A model generated the notes under the pieces. It saw only the letters and a program-made list of their open reading frames with translations, was not told the origin of the DNA and ran no database searches. Of a stretch of 64,000 nucleotides of DNA, positions 9,336-19,260 are shown in pieces. Origin of the DNA: Streptococcus oralis (GTDB lineage: Bacteria > Bacillota > Bacilli > Lactobacillales > Streptococcaceae); the NCBI RefSeq assembly GCF_016127915.1, contig NZ_CP066059.1, forward strand, positions 1,756,001 to 1,820,000, given 5' to 3'. Position numbers and translations under genes: made by a program. Position 1 is the first letter of the stretch; every line of letters begins with the position of its first letter.

Positions 9336-10265
9336 ATGGATATTCAATTTTTAGGAACAGGGGCTGGTCAGCCCTCTAAAGCCCGCAACGTCTCAAGTCT
9401 CGCTCTGAAACTCTTGGACGAGATTAACGAAGTTTGGCTCTTTGACTGTGGAGAAGGAACGCAAAATCGTATTCTGGAAACCACGATTCGACCACGGAAG
9501 GTCAGCAAAATCTTTATCACTCACCTGCATGGAGACCACATCTTTGGTTTGCCAGGGTTTCTCTCTAGCCGTGCCTTTCAGGCCAATGAAGAGCAGACAG
9601 ATTTGGACATTTATGGACCGCAAGGCATTAAGTCCTTTGTCTTAACCAGCATTCGTGTGTCGGGTTCTCGTCTGCCTTATCGCATTCATTTTCATGAGTT
9701 TGACCAAGATTCTCTAGGGGAAATCCTTGAGACCGATAAATTCACGGTGTATGCAGAGGAGTTGGATCACACTATTTTCTGCGTTGGTTATCGTGTCATG
9801 CAAAAGGATCTAGAAGGTACTTTGGATGCTGAAAAACTCAAAGCTGCGGGTGTGCCATTTGGACCGCTCTTTGGAAAAATTAAAAACGGTCAGGATGTTG
9901 TTCTAGAAGACGGCACTGAAATCAAGGCAGCAGACTATATCTCAGCTCCACGTCCAGGTAAGATTATTACTATTCTGGGTGACACCCGAAAAACTAATGC
10001 CAGTGTGCGTTTAGCTGTCAATGCAGATGTCCTTGTCCACGAGTCGACTTATGGTAAGGGAGATGAAAAAATTGCCCGCAATCACGGTCACTCAACCAAT
10101 ATGCAAGCAGCACAAGTAGCAGTAGAAGCCGGCGCCAAACGCCTCTTGCTCAATCATATCAGTGCTCGTTTTCTTTCAAAAGATATCAGCCAGCTCAAGA
10201 AAGATGCGGCTAGTGTCTTTGAAAATGTTCATGTGGTTAAAGACTTGGAAGAGGTTGAGTTATAA
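9336..10265 (+). CDS. rnz: Ribonuclease Z (tRNA 3' endonuclease)
   Basis: Metallo-beta-lactamase-fold endonuclease that trims tRNA 3' trailers. It has 309 residues, normal length. The zinc motif [12 protein letters not shown] is at residues about 63-74, with further ligands around the GDTRKT segment, HESTYG and the C-terminal LNHISAR. The ribosome binding site is weak (AGAAAG). It lies in the miaA-hflX operon, so three RNA-related genes are together. Confidence 0.95.
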   Translation: MDIQFLGTGAGQPSKARNVSSLALKLLDEINEVWLFDCGEGTQNRILETTIRPRKVSKIFITHLHGDHIFGLPGFLSSRAFQANEEQTDLDIYGPQGIKSFVLTSIRVSGSRLPYRIHFHEFDQDSLGEILETDKFTVYAEELDHTIFCVGYRVMQKDLEGTLDAEKLKAAGVPFGPLFGKIKNGQDVVLEDGTEIKAADYISAPRPGKIITILGDTRKTNASVRLAVNADVLVHESTYGKGDEKIARNHGHSTNMQAAQVAVEAGAKRLLLNHISARFLSKDISQLKKDAASVFENVHVVKDLEEVEL

Positions 10266-10294
10266 TTTTTCAGGTTCGTTGAGAGGGAAATAAG

Positions 10295-10786
10295 ATGACT
10301 GTTGAAAATCGTTTATTGGATAAAGCGGATTGGTATTTTGAGAATGCATTAACCAACTACTTGCAGAGCTATCAATTACAAAAAGAAGAGTTAACTCAAA
10401 AAGATTATCGGGAGATTTATCGTTGGGCTGCGAATCATATCGGTTTTTTCGTTACTTGGCTCATCCAGCATGATGCCAAAGAAATCATGTCTCCTGATGA
10501 AGAAACGGTATTCCAAAGTGTAAAAAATGAGCAAATTTTGGGTGTTGATTATCTTTTAGACTGGTGTGATGGTAAACTGGGAACAATGTATATCAAAAAG
10601 GATTTCCAGGCTTTTGTAAATGACTATTATGAACATCAGTATATGGATGATTATTCCGAATTTGTAGTCAATGACTTGTATGACTTGCCTTTAGAATTTT
10701 TAGGTAGCTGGGAGGATTATCATCTGTTTGCTCCTGTCATTGATCAAGCCTATGCTCATTATTTAGCTGGAAAAAGATTTCATTAA
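10295..10786 (+). CDS. Hypothetical protein, possibly DUF7832-like
   Basis: Protein of 163 residues, acidic and aromatic-rich, without signal or membrane segments. A central segment reading ANHIGFFVTWLIQHD resembles the 'HIGMF-W' pattern I associate with DUF7832 proteins, but the match is from memory and weak. GAGGGAAATAAG precedes the ATG. It sits between rnz and the dehydrogenase gene, where pneumococcus, as I recall, has no gene, so it may be an accessory insertion. No function is proposed. Confidence 0.8.
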   Translation: MTVENRLLDKADWYFENALTNYLQSYQLQKEELTQKDYREIYRWAANHIGFFVTWLIQHDAKEIMSPDEETVFQSVKNEQILGVDYLLDWCDGKLGTMYIKKDFQAFVNDYYEHQYMDDYSEFVVNDLYDLPLEFLGSWEDYHLFAPVIDQAYAHYLAGKRFH

Positions 10787-10813
10787 TTGACCAAAACTTT
10801 GAAAGGAATAGAG

Positions 10814-11569
10814 ATGCGCACCATCATCATCACTGGGGCTAGCGGTGGCTTAGCCCAAGAAATGGTCAAACTCTTGCCAAATGACCAACTCATCTTACTA
10901 GGTAGAAACAAGGAAAAATTAGCTCAACTCTACGGAAATCATCCTAATGTGGAATGGATTGAAATCGACATTACTGATGACTCAGCCATAGAAGCTCTGG
11001 TAGCTGACCTCTATCTCCGTTATGGCAAGATTGATGTCTTGATTAACAACGCAGGATATGGAATTTTTGAAGATTTCGACCATATCTCTGATCAAGACAT
11101 TCACCAGATGTTTGAGGTTAATACCTTTGCTCTGATGAATCTGTCTCGTCGTCTTGCAGCTCGTATGAAGGAGAGAGGAAAAGGGCATATCATCAATATT
11201 GTCAGCATGGCAGGTTTGATAGCGACTAGCAAGTCCAGTCTCTACTCAGCGACCAAGTTTGCGGCTATTGGATTTTCAAATGCTCTGCGCCTCGAAATCA
11301 TGCCCTATGGTCTCTATCTAACGACGGTTAATCCAGGACCAATCCGAACAGGATTTTTTGACCAGGCTGACCCAGATGGGAGCTACCTCAAATCGGTTGA
11401 CCGCTTTCTCTTAGAACCAGATGCAGTCGCTAGAAAGATTGTCAAAACCATAGGAAAAAACAAACGGGAACTCAATCTCCCAGTTTTGTTGAACCTAGCC
11501 CATAAGTTTTATACCCTCTTTCCCAAGCTAGCTGATAAGTTGGCAGGGGGAATCTTTAATTATAAGTAA
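10814..11569 (+). CDS. Short-chain dehydrogenase/reductase
   Basis: NAD(P)-dependent oxidoreductase of the classical SDR family, 251 residues. It has the nucleotide-binding TGASGGLA, the NNAG motif, catalytic serine and YSATK (Tyr-x-x-x-Lys), and PGPI. Substrate unknown. The ATG at 10814 has GAAAGGAATAGAG upstream; an in-frame TTG at 10787, abutting the previous stop, is less likely. It is the last gene before a strong terminator and the surface-protein island. Confidence 0.92.
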   Translation: MRTIIITGASGGLAQEMVKLLPNDQLILLGRNKEKLAQLYGNHPNVEWIEIDITDDSAIEALVADLYLRYGKIDVLINNAGYGIFEDFDHISDQDIHQMFEVNTFALMNLSRRLAARMKERGKGHIINIVSMAGLIATSKSSLYSATKFAAIGFSNALRLEIMPYGLYLTTVNPGPIRTGFFDQADPDGSYLKSVDRFLLEPDAVARKIVKTIGKNKRELNLPVLLNLAHKFYTLFPKLADKLAGGIFNYK

Positions 11570-11573
11570 AAGG

Positions 11574-11598
11574 AGTTCCTTACAAAAGGAACTTTTTT
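11574..11598 (+). terminator. Terminator after the SDR gene
   Basis: A perfect 8-bp stem, AGTTCCTT-acaa-AAGGAACT, is followed by TTTTTT. It marks the left edge of the surface-protein island. The 220 bases up to bgaA are AT-rich leader and promoter DNA; -10-like boxes (TATATT 11732, TATAAA 11742) are present but no -35 pairs with them at good spacing. Confidence 0.9.
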
Positions 11599-11790
11599 AT
11601 AATATTGATCTGACTATCAAAATTTGTTTATTTTTGTTCTAAATCTACATTCACTTTTTTCGAATCTTCTACAAATTTTAGAAAAAACAATCAAAAATAT
11701 GATTTTTTGTGTTTAGGGTATTGAAATTTCCTATATTATTTTATAAAATAAGGGTAAAAGGCTATGAAAAAGTAATGCGCTTGCAAATAA

Positions 11791-11806
11791 ATGGAAGCGG
11801 TTACCA
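11791..11806 (+). promoter_or_regulatory. cre-like CcpA operator just before bgaA
   Basis: ATGGAAGCGGTTACCA fits the catabolite-responsive element consensus WTGNNARCGNWWWCAW with one mismatch. It lies between the putative promoter and the start codon and touches the AAAGGAGG ribosome binding site, the position of a roadblock repressor site. This suggests glucose repression through CcpA and HPr-Ser46-P; the HPr kinase gene is in this window at 38559-39494. Confidence 0.7.
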
Positions 11807-11818
11807 AAGGAGGATTTT

Positions 11819-14800
11819 ATGGAAAAAGGCCATTGGAATCGTAAAAGAGTCTACAGCATTCGTAAGTTTGCCGTAGGAGCTTGCTCTGTCATGATTGGAA
11901 CCTGTGCGGTTCTATTTGGAGGAAGTGTCATTGGAGAATCACCAGTTTTCGCCGATGAAACTCCGATTACTCACACTGTGGAACAAGCAAAAGAGGAAAG
12001 TCCGTCAGTGGAGGAAAAAGAAGATCAAACTGTAGCAGAGCACAAGGATACTGCAAGTGTCGACCAAAGTCAAGCTGCTCCAATTGAAGCAAGCAAACCA
12101 GAGAAGAAAGAAGATGAACCTGTAGCTCCAAAAGAGGAGAAAGCATCTCTAAAACCTGAAGAAACAGCTCCAAAGGTAGAATCTCAAGCTTCAAGTCAGG
12201 AAAAGCCTGTTAAGGAAGATTTGAAAGCTGCGACAAATGAAGAAGTGAATCAAATGATTGAAGATAGAAAAGTGAATTTTAATCAAAATTGGCACTTTAA
12301 ACTCAATGCGAATCCTAAAGAAGCTGTGAAATCAGATGCCGATGTATCAACATGGCAAAAATTGGATCTCCCACACGACTGGAGTATCTTTAACGATTTT
12401 GACCATCAGTCACCTGCCCAAAACGAGGGTGGACAGCTCAATGGTGGTGAAGCTTGGTATCGCAAGACTTTTAAACTTGATGAAAAAGATCTCAAGAAAA
12501 ATGTTCGTGTGACCTTTGATGGTGTCTACATGGACTCTCAAGTCTATGTCAATGGTCAGTTAGTGGGGCATTATCCAAATGGTTATAACCAGTTCTCATA
12601 CGATATCACAAAATATCTTCACAAAGATGGTCGTGAGAATGTGATTGCTGTCCATGCGGTTAACAAACAGCCAAGTAGCCGTTGGTACTCAGGTAGTGGT
12701 ATCTACCGTGATGTGACCTTGCAAGTGACAGATAAGGTTCATGTTGAGAAAAATGGAACAACTATCTTAACACCAAAACTTGAACAACAGCAACATGGCA
12801 AGGTTGAAACTCATGTAGCCAGCAAGATTGTCAATACAGACGGTAAAGACCATGAACTGGTGGCAGAGTATCAAATCGTTGAACGTGGTGGTCAGGCTGT
12901 AACAGGCTTGGTTCGTACAGCGAGCCGTACCTTGAAAGCACATGAATCAACAAGTCTTGATGCGATTTTAGAAGTTGAACAACCAAAACTCTGGACAGTT
13001 TTAAATGATAAACCTGCCTTGTACGAATTGATTACGCGTGTTTACCGTGACGGTCAATTAGTTGATGCTAAGAAAGATTTGTTTGGTTACCGTTACTATC
13101 ACTGGACTCCAAATGAAGGTTTCTCTTTGAATGGTGAACGCATTAAATTCCATGGTGTTTCCTTGCACCATGACCACGGAGCGCTTGGAGCAGAAGAAAA
13201 CTATAAGGCAGAATACCGCCGTCTCAAACAAATGAAGGAGATGGGTGTTAACGCCATCCGTACAACTCATAACCCTGCAAGTCCACAGACCTTGCAAATC
13301 GCAGCAGAACTTGGTTTGCTGGTTCAGGAAGAGGCCTTTGATACTTGGTATGGTGGCAAGAAACCATATGACTACGGACGTTTCTTTGAAAAAGATGCCA
13401 CTCACCCAGAAGCTAGAAAAGGTGAAAAATGGTCTGACTATGATCTTCGTACCATGGTCGAAAGAGACAAAAATAACCCAGCTGTCTTCATGTGGTCTAT
13501 CGGAAACGAAATCGGTGAAGCAGATGGAAAGGCTCACTCTCTTGCAACAGTTAAACGCTTAGTAAAAGTGATTAAAGATGTTGATACTACACGTTATGTT
13601 ACTATGGGAGCAGATAAGTTCCGCTTTGGTGATGGTAGTGGTGATCATGAGAAGATTGCTAATGAACTGGATGCGGTTGGTTTCAACTACTCAGAAGACA
13701 ACTACAAGAAACTTCGTGCGAAACATCCAAACTGGTTGATTTACGGTTCAGAAACATCTTCAGCAACCCGTACACGCGGTAGCTATTATCGTCCTGAACA
13801 GGAATTGAAACATAGTAACGGACCTGAACGTCATTATGAACAGTCTGATTATGGAAATGACCGTGTTGGTTGGGGTAAAACGGCAACAGATTCATGGACT
13901 TTTGACCGTGACAACGCTGGCTATGCTGGACAGTTTATCTGGACAGGTACGGACTATATCGGTGAGCCTACACCATGGCACAACCAAAACCAAACTCCCG
14001 TTAAGAGCTCTTACTTTGGTATCGTAGATACAGCCGGTATTCCAAAAAATGACTTCTATCTTTACCAAAGCCAATGGGTTTCTGTCAAGAAGAAACCAAT
14101 GGTTCATCTCCTTCCTCACTGGAACTGGGAAAATAGAGAATTGGCCTCTAAAGTAGAAGATGCACAAGGAAAAATCCCAGTTCGTGCGTACTCTAATGCT
14201 GCAAGTGTTGAATTGTTCTTGAACGGTCAATCTCTCGGAGTTAAGAAGTTCAACAAGAAACAAACTAGCGATGGACGCACTTACCAAGAAGGTGCCAATG
14301 CCAAGGAACTCTACCTTGAGTGGAAGGTTGCGTACCAACCAGGTACTTTGGAAGCTGTAGCTCGCGATGAAGCCGGAAAAGAAATTGCACGTGATAAGAT
14401 CACGACTGCAGGCCAACCAGCAGGTGTTCGCCTCGTCAAGGAAGAACACGCAATCGCAGCAGATGGAAAAGACTTGACCTACATCTACTATGAAATCGTA
14501 GACAGTGAAGGAAATGTGGTACCAACTGCCAATAATTTGGTTCGTTTCCAATTGCATGGACAAGGTCAACTGGTCGGTGTAGATAATGGGGAACAAGCCA
14601 GCCGTGAACGCTATAAGGCGCAACCAGACGGTTCTTGGATCCGCAGAGCCTTTAACGGTAAAGGGGTTGCCATCGTTAAATCAACTGAACAAGCAGGTAA
14701 ATTCACCCTTACTGCCCACTCTGATCTCTTGAAATCTGGTCAAGTAACTGTCTTTACTGGTAAGAAAGAAGGACAAGAAAAGACAGTTCTAGGAACAGAG

Positions 14801-17800
14801 GTACCAAAAGTACGTACTGTTATCGAGAAAGAACCGAAAATGCCGAAGACCGTCGCTTTTGTCTATAGTGATGGCAGTCGTGAAAAACGTCCAGTAACAT
14901 GGTCATCTGTTGATGTGAGCCAAGCTGGAGTTGTGACAGTTAAAGGCATGGCAGACGGACGTGAGGTAGAGGCTCGTGTCGAGGTTCTAGCAATTGTGAA
15001 AGAACTACCAACAGTTAAACGTGTTGCTCCAGGAACAGATTTGAATGCAGTTGATAAATACGTTTCTATTGTTGTAACAGATGGAAGCGTTCAAGAATAC
15101 GAAGTTGATAAGTGGGAGATTTCGGAAGCAGATAAAGCTAAACTGTCAGTTGCAGGATCACGTATTCAAATGACTGGCCAACTAGGAGGAGAAACCATTC
15201 ATGCTACCCTTGTGGTAGAAGAAGGTGAGGCTGCAGCACCTGTAGTGCCAACTGTAACTGTTGGCGATGAAACTGTCACAGGTCTTACTGGTCAAAAACC
15301 AATGCAATACCGCACTCTTGCTTATGGAACTGAGTTGCCTAAAGTCACAGCAAGTGCTGAAAATGCAGCTGTTACAGTGGTGCAAGCAAGTGCAGCAAAC
15401 GGTATGCGTGCAAGCATCTTTGTTCAACCAAATGATGGTGGCCCTCTTCAAATGTATGCAATTCAATTCCTTGAAGAAGCACCAAAAATTGACCATTTGA
15501 GCCTACAAGTGGAACAAGCTGACAGCCTTAAAGAAGACCAAACAGTCAAATTATCTGTCCTTGCACACTATCAAGACGGAACACAAGCAGTTTTACCAGC
15601 AGATAAGGTGAACTTCTCTACAAGTGGTGAAGGGGAAGTCGCAGTTCGTAAAGGAATGCTTGAGTTACATAAGCCAGGATCAGTCGCTCTCAAAGCAGAA
15701 TATGAGGGGGCTACAGGTCAAATCGATCTCACGATTCAGGCCAACACTGAGAAGAAGGTTGCGCAATCTATCCGTCCAGTAAACGTAGTAACAGATTTGC
15801 ATCAGGAACCAAGTCTTCCAGCTACAGTAACAGTTGAGTATGATAAAGGTTTCCCTAAAGCCCACAAAGTCACTTGGCAAGCCATTCCAAAAGAAAAACT
15901 CGATCACTATCAAACCTTTGAAGTTCTAGGTAAAGTTGAAGGTCTTGACCTTGAGGCGCGTGCTAAAGTCTCTGTAGAAGGCATCGTTTCAGTTGAAGAG
16001 GTCAGTGTGACGACACCAATCGCAGAAGCGCCGCAATTACCAGAAAGCGTTCGTACCTACGATTCAAATGGCCACGTTTCATCAGCTAAGGTTACTTGGG
16101 ATGCGATTCGTCCAGACCAATACGCCAAGGAAGGGGTCTTTACAGTTAATGGTCGCCTAGAAGGTACGCAATTAACAACGAAACTTCATGTTCGCGTATC
16201 TGCTCAAACTGAGAAGGGAGCAAATATTTCTGACCAATGGACCGGTTCAGAATTGCCACTTGCCTTTGCTTCAGACTCAAATCCAACCGACCCTGTTTCA
16301 AACGTCAACGATAAATTGATTTCCTTTAATGACCGACCAGCCAACCGTTGGACAAACTGGAACCGTACTAATCCAGAAGCTTCAGTTGGTGTCCTATTCG
16401 GAGATTCAGGTATTTTGAGCAAACGTTCAGTTGATAATCTAAGTGTCGGATTCCACGAAGACCACGGAGTTGGTGTACCGAAGTCTTATGTGATTGAATA
16501 TTATGTCGGTAAGACCGTTCCAACAGCCCCTAAAAACCCTAGCTTTGTAGGTGAGGAAAACCATGCCTTTAACGATCCTGCAAACTGGAAAGAGGTAAGC
16601 AATCTCAAAGCACCAGCTCAATTAAAAGCTGGAGAAATGAATCATTTCAGCTTTGATAAAGTTGAGACCTATGCGGTTCGCATTCGTATGGTTCGACTTG
16701 ATAGCAAGAAAGGAACGTCTATCACAGAAGTACAAATTTTTGCGAAACAAGTCGCAGCAGCCAAACAAGGACAAACGAGAATCCAAGTTGACGGTAAAGA
16801 CTTAGCAAACTTCAACCCAGATTTGACAGACTACTATCTTGAGTCTGTAGATGGAAAAGTTCCTGCAGTAACAGCAAGTGTTAGCAACAATGGTCTCGCT
16901 ACCGTCGTTCCAAGTGTTCGTGAAGGTGAGCCAGTTCGTGTTATCGCGAAAGCTGAAAATGGCGACATCCTAGGAGAATACCGTCTACACTTTACAAGCA
17001 ATAAAGACTTGCTCTCTCGTAACCCAGTTGCTGCGGTCAAACAAGCTCGCTTACTACAAGTAGGGCAACCACTTGAATTGCCAACTAAGGTTCCTGTTTA
17101 CTTCACAGGCAAAGACGGTTACGAAACAAAAGACTTGGCAGTAGAATGGGAAGAAGTTCCAGCAGAAAATCTGACAAAAGCAGGTCAATTTACCGTTCGA
17201 GGCCATGTCCTAGGTAGTGATCTTGTTGCTGAGTTCACTGTACGAGTGACAGACAAACTTGGTGAAGCTCTTTCAAATAACCCAGAGTATGATGAAAATA
17301 GTAACCGCGCCTTTGCTTCAGCCACTAACGACATTGATAGAAACTCCCATGACCGTGTGGACTATCTCAATGACGGAAATCATTCAGAAAATCGTCGTTG
17401 GACAAACTGGTCTCCAACACCATCTTCTAATCCAGAAGTATCAGCAGGTGTGATCTTCCGTGAAAATGGTAAGATTGTCGAACGGACTGTAGCGCAAGCC
17501 AAACTTCACTTCTTTGCAGATAGTGGTGCAGATGCACCATCTAAACTCGTTTTGGAACGCTATATTGGCCCAGAGTTTGAAGTGCCTACCTACTATTCGA
17601 ACTACCAAGCCTATGATGCAGCCCATCCATTCAACAATCCAGAAAATTGGGAAGCTGTGCCTTATCGTGCGGATAAAGACATTGCAGCTGGTGATGAAAT
17701 CAACGTAACATTTAAAGCTGTCAAAGCCAAAGCCATGAGATGGCGCATGGAGCGTAAAGCTGACAAGAGCGGTGTTGCGATGATTGAGATGACCTTCCTT

Positions 17801-18796
17801 GCACCGAGTGAATTGCCTCAAGAAAGTACCCAATCAAAAATTCTTGTAGATGGAAAAGAACTTCCTGACTTCGCTGAAGATCGTCAAGACTACCAAATCA
17901 CCTATAAAGGTCAACGTCCAAAAATCTCAGTCGAAGAAAGTAATCAAGTGGCTTCAACAGTTGTAGATAGCAGAGACGATAACCTTCCAGTACTTGTTCG
18001 CCTTGTTTCAGAAAGTGGAAAACAAGTCAAGGAATACCGTATCCAGTTGACTAAGGAAAAACCAGTTTCTGAGAAGGCTGTTGCTGCTGTACAAGAAGAT
18101 CTTCCAAAACTCGAATTTGTTGAAAAAGATTTGGCTTACAAGACAGTTGAGAAAAAGGATTCAACACTGTATCTAGGTGAAACTCGTGTAGAACAAGAAG
18201 GAAAAGTTGGTAAGGAACGGATCTTCACAGCGGTTAATCCTAGTGGAAGTAAGGAAGAAAAACTCCGTGAAGTGGTAGAGGCACCGACAGACCGCATCGT
18301 CTTGGTTGGAACCAAACCAGGAACCTCCCTTCCAGAAGATGAAGTGAAAAACCTTGTCCTTAACAGACCAGAACTTGTAATCGAAGAAGAAACAATTGAT
18401 TTCAAGGTTCAGGAACAAAAGAATGATCAGCTTCCAGCGGGTCAAACTCGTGTTCTCCAAGAAGGTCAAAAAGGTATCCGTGTTCACTTGATCGAAGTTG
18501 AAAATGGCAAGCGAACTGAAAAAGAAAGCTATGATAAAGTCATGGCTCAAGATCGCATTGTAGAAGTTGGTACGGCTAGTGAAACAACTAAACCAGTACC
18601 TCAAGAATCTACAAAACCACAAGTATCAGAAAAAGCAGATACAAAAGAAATTTCTTCAAATGAAGCTAGTCAGGTTCAAAAAGAACAGTTACCAAATACA
18701 GGAAGTGCAGAAAGTCAAGCAGCTCTAGCAGTAGGCCTAGCTCTTCTTGGTTTGAGTGCAGGATTAGTGGCCACTAAAGGTAAAAAAGAAGACTAG
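11819..18796 (+). CDS. bgaA: Cell-wall-anchored beta-galactosidase BgaA
   Basis: Surface exo-beta-galactosidase and adhesin of 2325 residues that removes terminal beta-1,4-galactose from host glycans. Order: YSIRK signal peptide (1-~42), charged linker, GH2 sugar-binding, Ig-like and TIM-barrel domains (about 140-760), Ig-like/bacterial Ig repeats, two galactose-binding modules (about 1467-1645 and 1819-1990), two G5-like domains (about 2105-2265), LPNTG anchor (2291-2295), membrane helix and KGKKED tail. The acid/base is Glu564 (WSIGNEIG) and the nucleophile Glu645 (YGSETSS). The second G5-like segment seems extra compared with the pneumococcal protein as I remember it. Strong AAAGGAGG before the ATG; a cre-like site overlaps its edge. 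Anchored by a housekeeping sortase not in this window. Confidence 0.97.
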   Translation: MEKGHWNRKRVYSIRKFAVGACSVMIGTCAVLFGGSVIGESPVFADETPITHTVEQAKEESPSVEEKEDQTVAEHKDTASVDQSQAAPIEASKPEKKEDEPVAPKEEKASLKPEETAPKVESQASSQEKPVKEDLKAATNEEVNQMIEDRKVNFNQNWHFKLNANPKEAVKSDADVSTWQKLDLPHDWSIFNDFDHQSPAQNEGGQLNGGEAWYRKTFKLDEKDLKKNVRVTFDGVYMDSQVYVNGQLVGHYPNGYNQFSYDITKYLHKDGRENVIAVHAVNKQPSSRWYSGSGIYRDVTLQVTDKVHVEKNGTTILTPKLEQQQHGKVETHVASKIVNTDGKDHELVAEYQIVERGGQAVTGLVRTASRTLKAHESTSLDAILEVEQPKLWTVLNDKPALYELITRVYRDGQLVDAKKDLFGYRYYHWTPNEGFSLNGERIKFHGVSLHHDHGALGAEENYKAEYRRLKQMKEMGVNAIRTTHNPASPQTLQIAAELGLLVQEEAFDTWYGGKKPYDYGRFFEKDATHPEARKGEKWSDYDLRTMVERDKNNPAVFMWSIGNEIGEADGKAHSLATVKRLVKVIKDVDTTRYVTMGADKFRFGDGSGDHEKIANELDAVGFNYSEDNYKKLRAKHPNWLIYGSETSSATRTRGSYYRPEQELKHSNGPERHYEQSDYGNDRVGWGKTATDSWTFDRDNAGYAGQFIWTGTDYIGEPTPWHNQNQTPVKSSYFGIVDTAGIPKNDFYLYQSQWVSVKKKPMVHLLPHWNWENRELASKVEDAQGKIPVRAYSNAASVELFLNGQSLGVKKFNKKQTSDGRTYQEGANAKELYLEWKVAYQPGTLEAVARDEAGKEIARDKITTAGQPAGVRLVKEEHAIAADGKDLTYIYYEIVDSEGNVVPTANNLVRFQLHGQGQLVGVDNGEQASRERYKAQPDGSWIRRAFNGKGVAIVKSTEQAGKFTLTAHSDLLKSGQVTVFTGKKEGQEKTVLGTEVPKVRTVIEKEPKMPKTVAFVYSDGSREKRPVTWSSVDVSQAGVVTVKGMADGREVEARVEVLAIVKELPTVKRVAPGTDLNAVDKYVSIVVTDGSVQEYEVDKWEISEADKAKLSVAGSRIQMTGQLGGETIHATLVVEEGEAAAPVVPTVTVGDETVTGLTGQKPMQYRTLAYGTELPKVTASAENAAVTVVQASAANGMRASIFVQPNDGGPLQMYAIQFLEEAPKIDHLSLQVEQADSLKEDQTVKLSVLAHYQDGTQAVLPADKVNFSTSGEGEVAVRKGMLELHKPGSVALKAEYEGATGQIDLTIQANTEKKVAQSIRPVNVVTDLHQEPSLPATVTVEYDKGFPKAHKVTWQAIPKEKLDHYQTFEVLGKVEGLDLEARAKVSVEGIVSVEEVSVTTPIAEAPQLPESVRTYDSNGHVSSAKVTWDAIRPDQYAKEGVFTVNGRLEGTQLTTKLHVRVSAQTEKGANISDQWTGSELPLAFASDSNPTDPVSNVNDKLISFNDRPANRWTNWNRTNPEASVGVLFGDSGILSKRSVDNLSVGFHEDHGVGVPKSYVIEYYVGKTVPTAPKNPSFVGEENHAFNDPANWKEVSNLKAPAQLKAGEMNHFSFDKVETYAVRIRMVRLDSKKGTSITEVQIFAKQVAAAKQGQTRIQVDGKDLANFNPDLTDYYLESVDGKVPAVTASVSNNGLATVVPSVREGEPVRVIAKAENGDILGEYRLHFTSNKDLLSRNPVAAVKQARLLQVGQPLELPTKVPVYFTGKDGYETKDLAVEWEEVPAENLTKAGQFTVRGHVLGSDLVAEFTVRVTDKLGEALSNNPEYDENSNRAFASATNDIDRNSHDRVDYLNDGNHSENRRWTNWSPTPSSNPEVSAGVIFRENGKIVERTVAQAKLHFFADSGADAPSKLVLERYIGPEFEVPTYYSNYQAYDAAHPFNNPENWEAVPYRADKDIAAGDEINVTFKAVKAKAMRWRMERKADKSGVAMIEMTFLAPSELPQESTQSKILVDGKELPDFAEDRQDYQITYKGQRPKISVEESNQVASTVVDSRDDNLPVLVRLVSESGKQVKEYRIQLTKEKPVSEKAVAAVQEDLPKLEFVEKDLAYKTVEKKDSTLYLGETRVEQEGKVGKERIFTAVNPSGSKEEKLREVVEAPTDRIVLVGTKPGTSLPEDEVKNLVLNRPELVIEEETIDFKVQEQKNDQLPAGQTRVLQEGQKGIRVHLIEVENGKRTEKESYDKVMAQDRIVEVGTASETTKPVPQESTKPQVSEKADTKEISSNEASQVQKEQLPNTGSAESQAALAVGLALLGLSAGLVATKGKKED

Positions 18797-18829
18797 AATG
18801 AATCAGTATTTCTTCTAATTGTATCTCAG

Positions 18830-18855
18830 AAAGACCAGGGGAACCTGGTCTTTTT
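18830..18855 (+). terminator. Terminator after bgaA
   Basis: Perfect 10-bp stem AAAGACCAGG-ggaa-CCTGGTCTTT followed by a T run. Confidence 0.93.
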
Positions 18856-19260
18856 AATGGGTAGAAGTATTCTCTCTAGAGTAATTTAACGTTTATGAAA
18901 TCAGATAACCAAAATGATAAAAACACTATCTGGTATCCAAAACGAGGTGAACTTATTTTTTTAAAAAATAGCGGTAAAATATACCAGATTCTGTTTTGAT
19001 GATAGGAGAAGAAAAGACACAAAGCGGTTAATATACGGATGTGAAAAAGTCGATTTCGAACGATAAGAAAAAATTGGATTTTTTTATAAAAATTTGCTTG
19101 ATAGTTCTAGCCTTTTTCTTCATAGTATGATAAAATGTGGATGTAATGTGGCTAATAATTTTCGCTTGAAAAAGCAGAATGGTGATTAGTTGGGGACAAT
19201 CATTTAGTTTACTATTACATTGTACATTTACAACTGAATATTATAAGAAAGGAAGATTAA
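18856..19260. other. AT-rich spacer between bgaA and the SpaA-repeat adhesin
   Basis: About 400 bases without a credible gene. It holds a long inverted repeat (18920-18997, listed separately) and, further right, TTGATA (19098) and TATGATAAAAT (19126-19136), which are promoter-like but 22 bases apart. The adhesin leader would be about 120 bases. A small open frame at 19179-19364 overlaps the adhesin start in another frame and is not supported. Confidence 0.6.
18920..18997. repeat. Imperfect 17-bp inverted repeat with a 44-base loop
   Basis: Left arm 18920-18936 and right arm 18981-18997 match at 15 of 17 positions; the inner ATCTGGTAT/ATACCAGAT (9 bp) is perfect. The loop contains its own TTTTTTTAAAAAA centre. 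There is no terminal T run, so it does not look like a terminator. It could be a degenerate miniature element, an operator pair or an mRNA hairpin. Confidence 0.6.
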
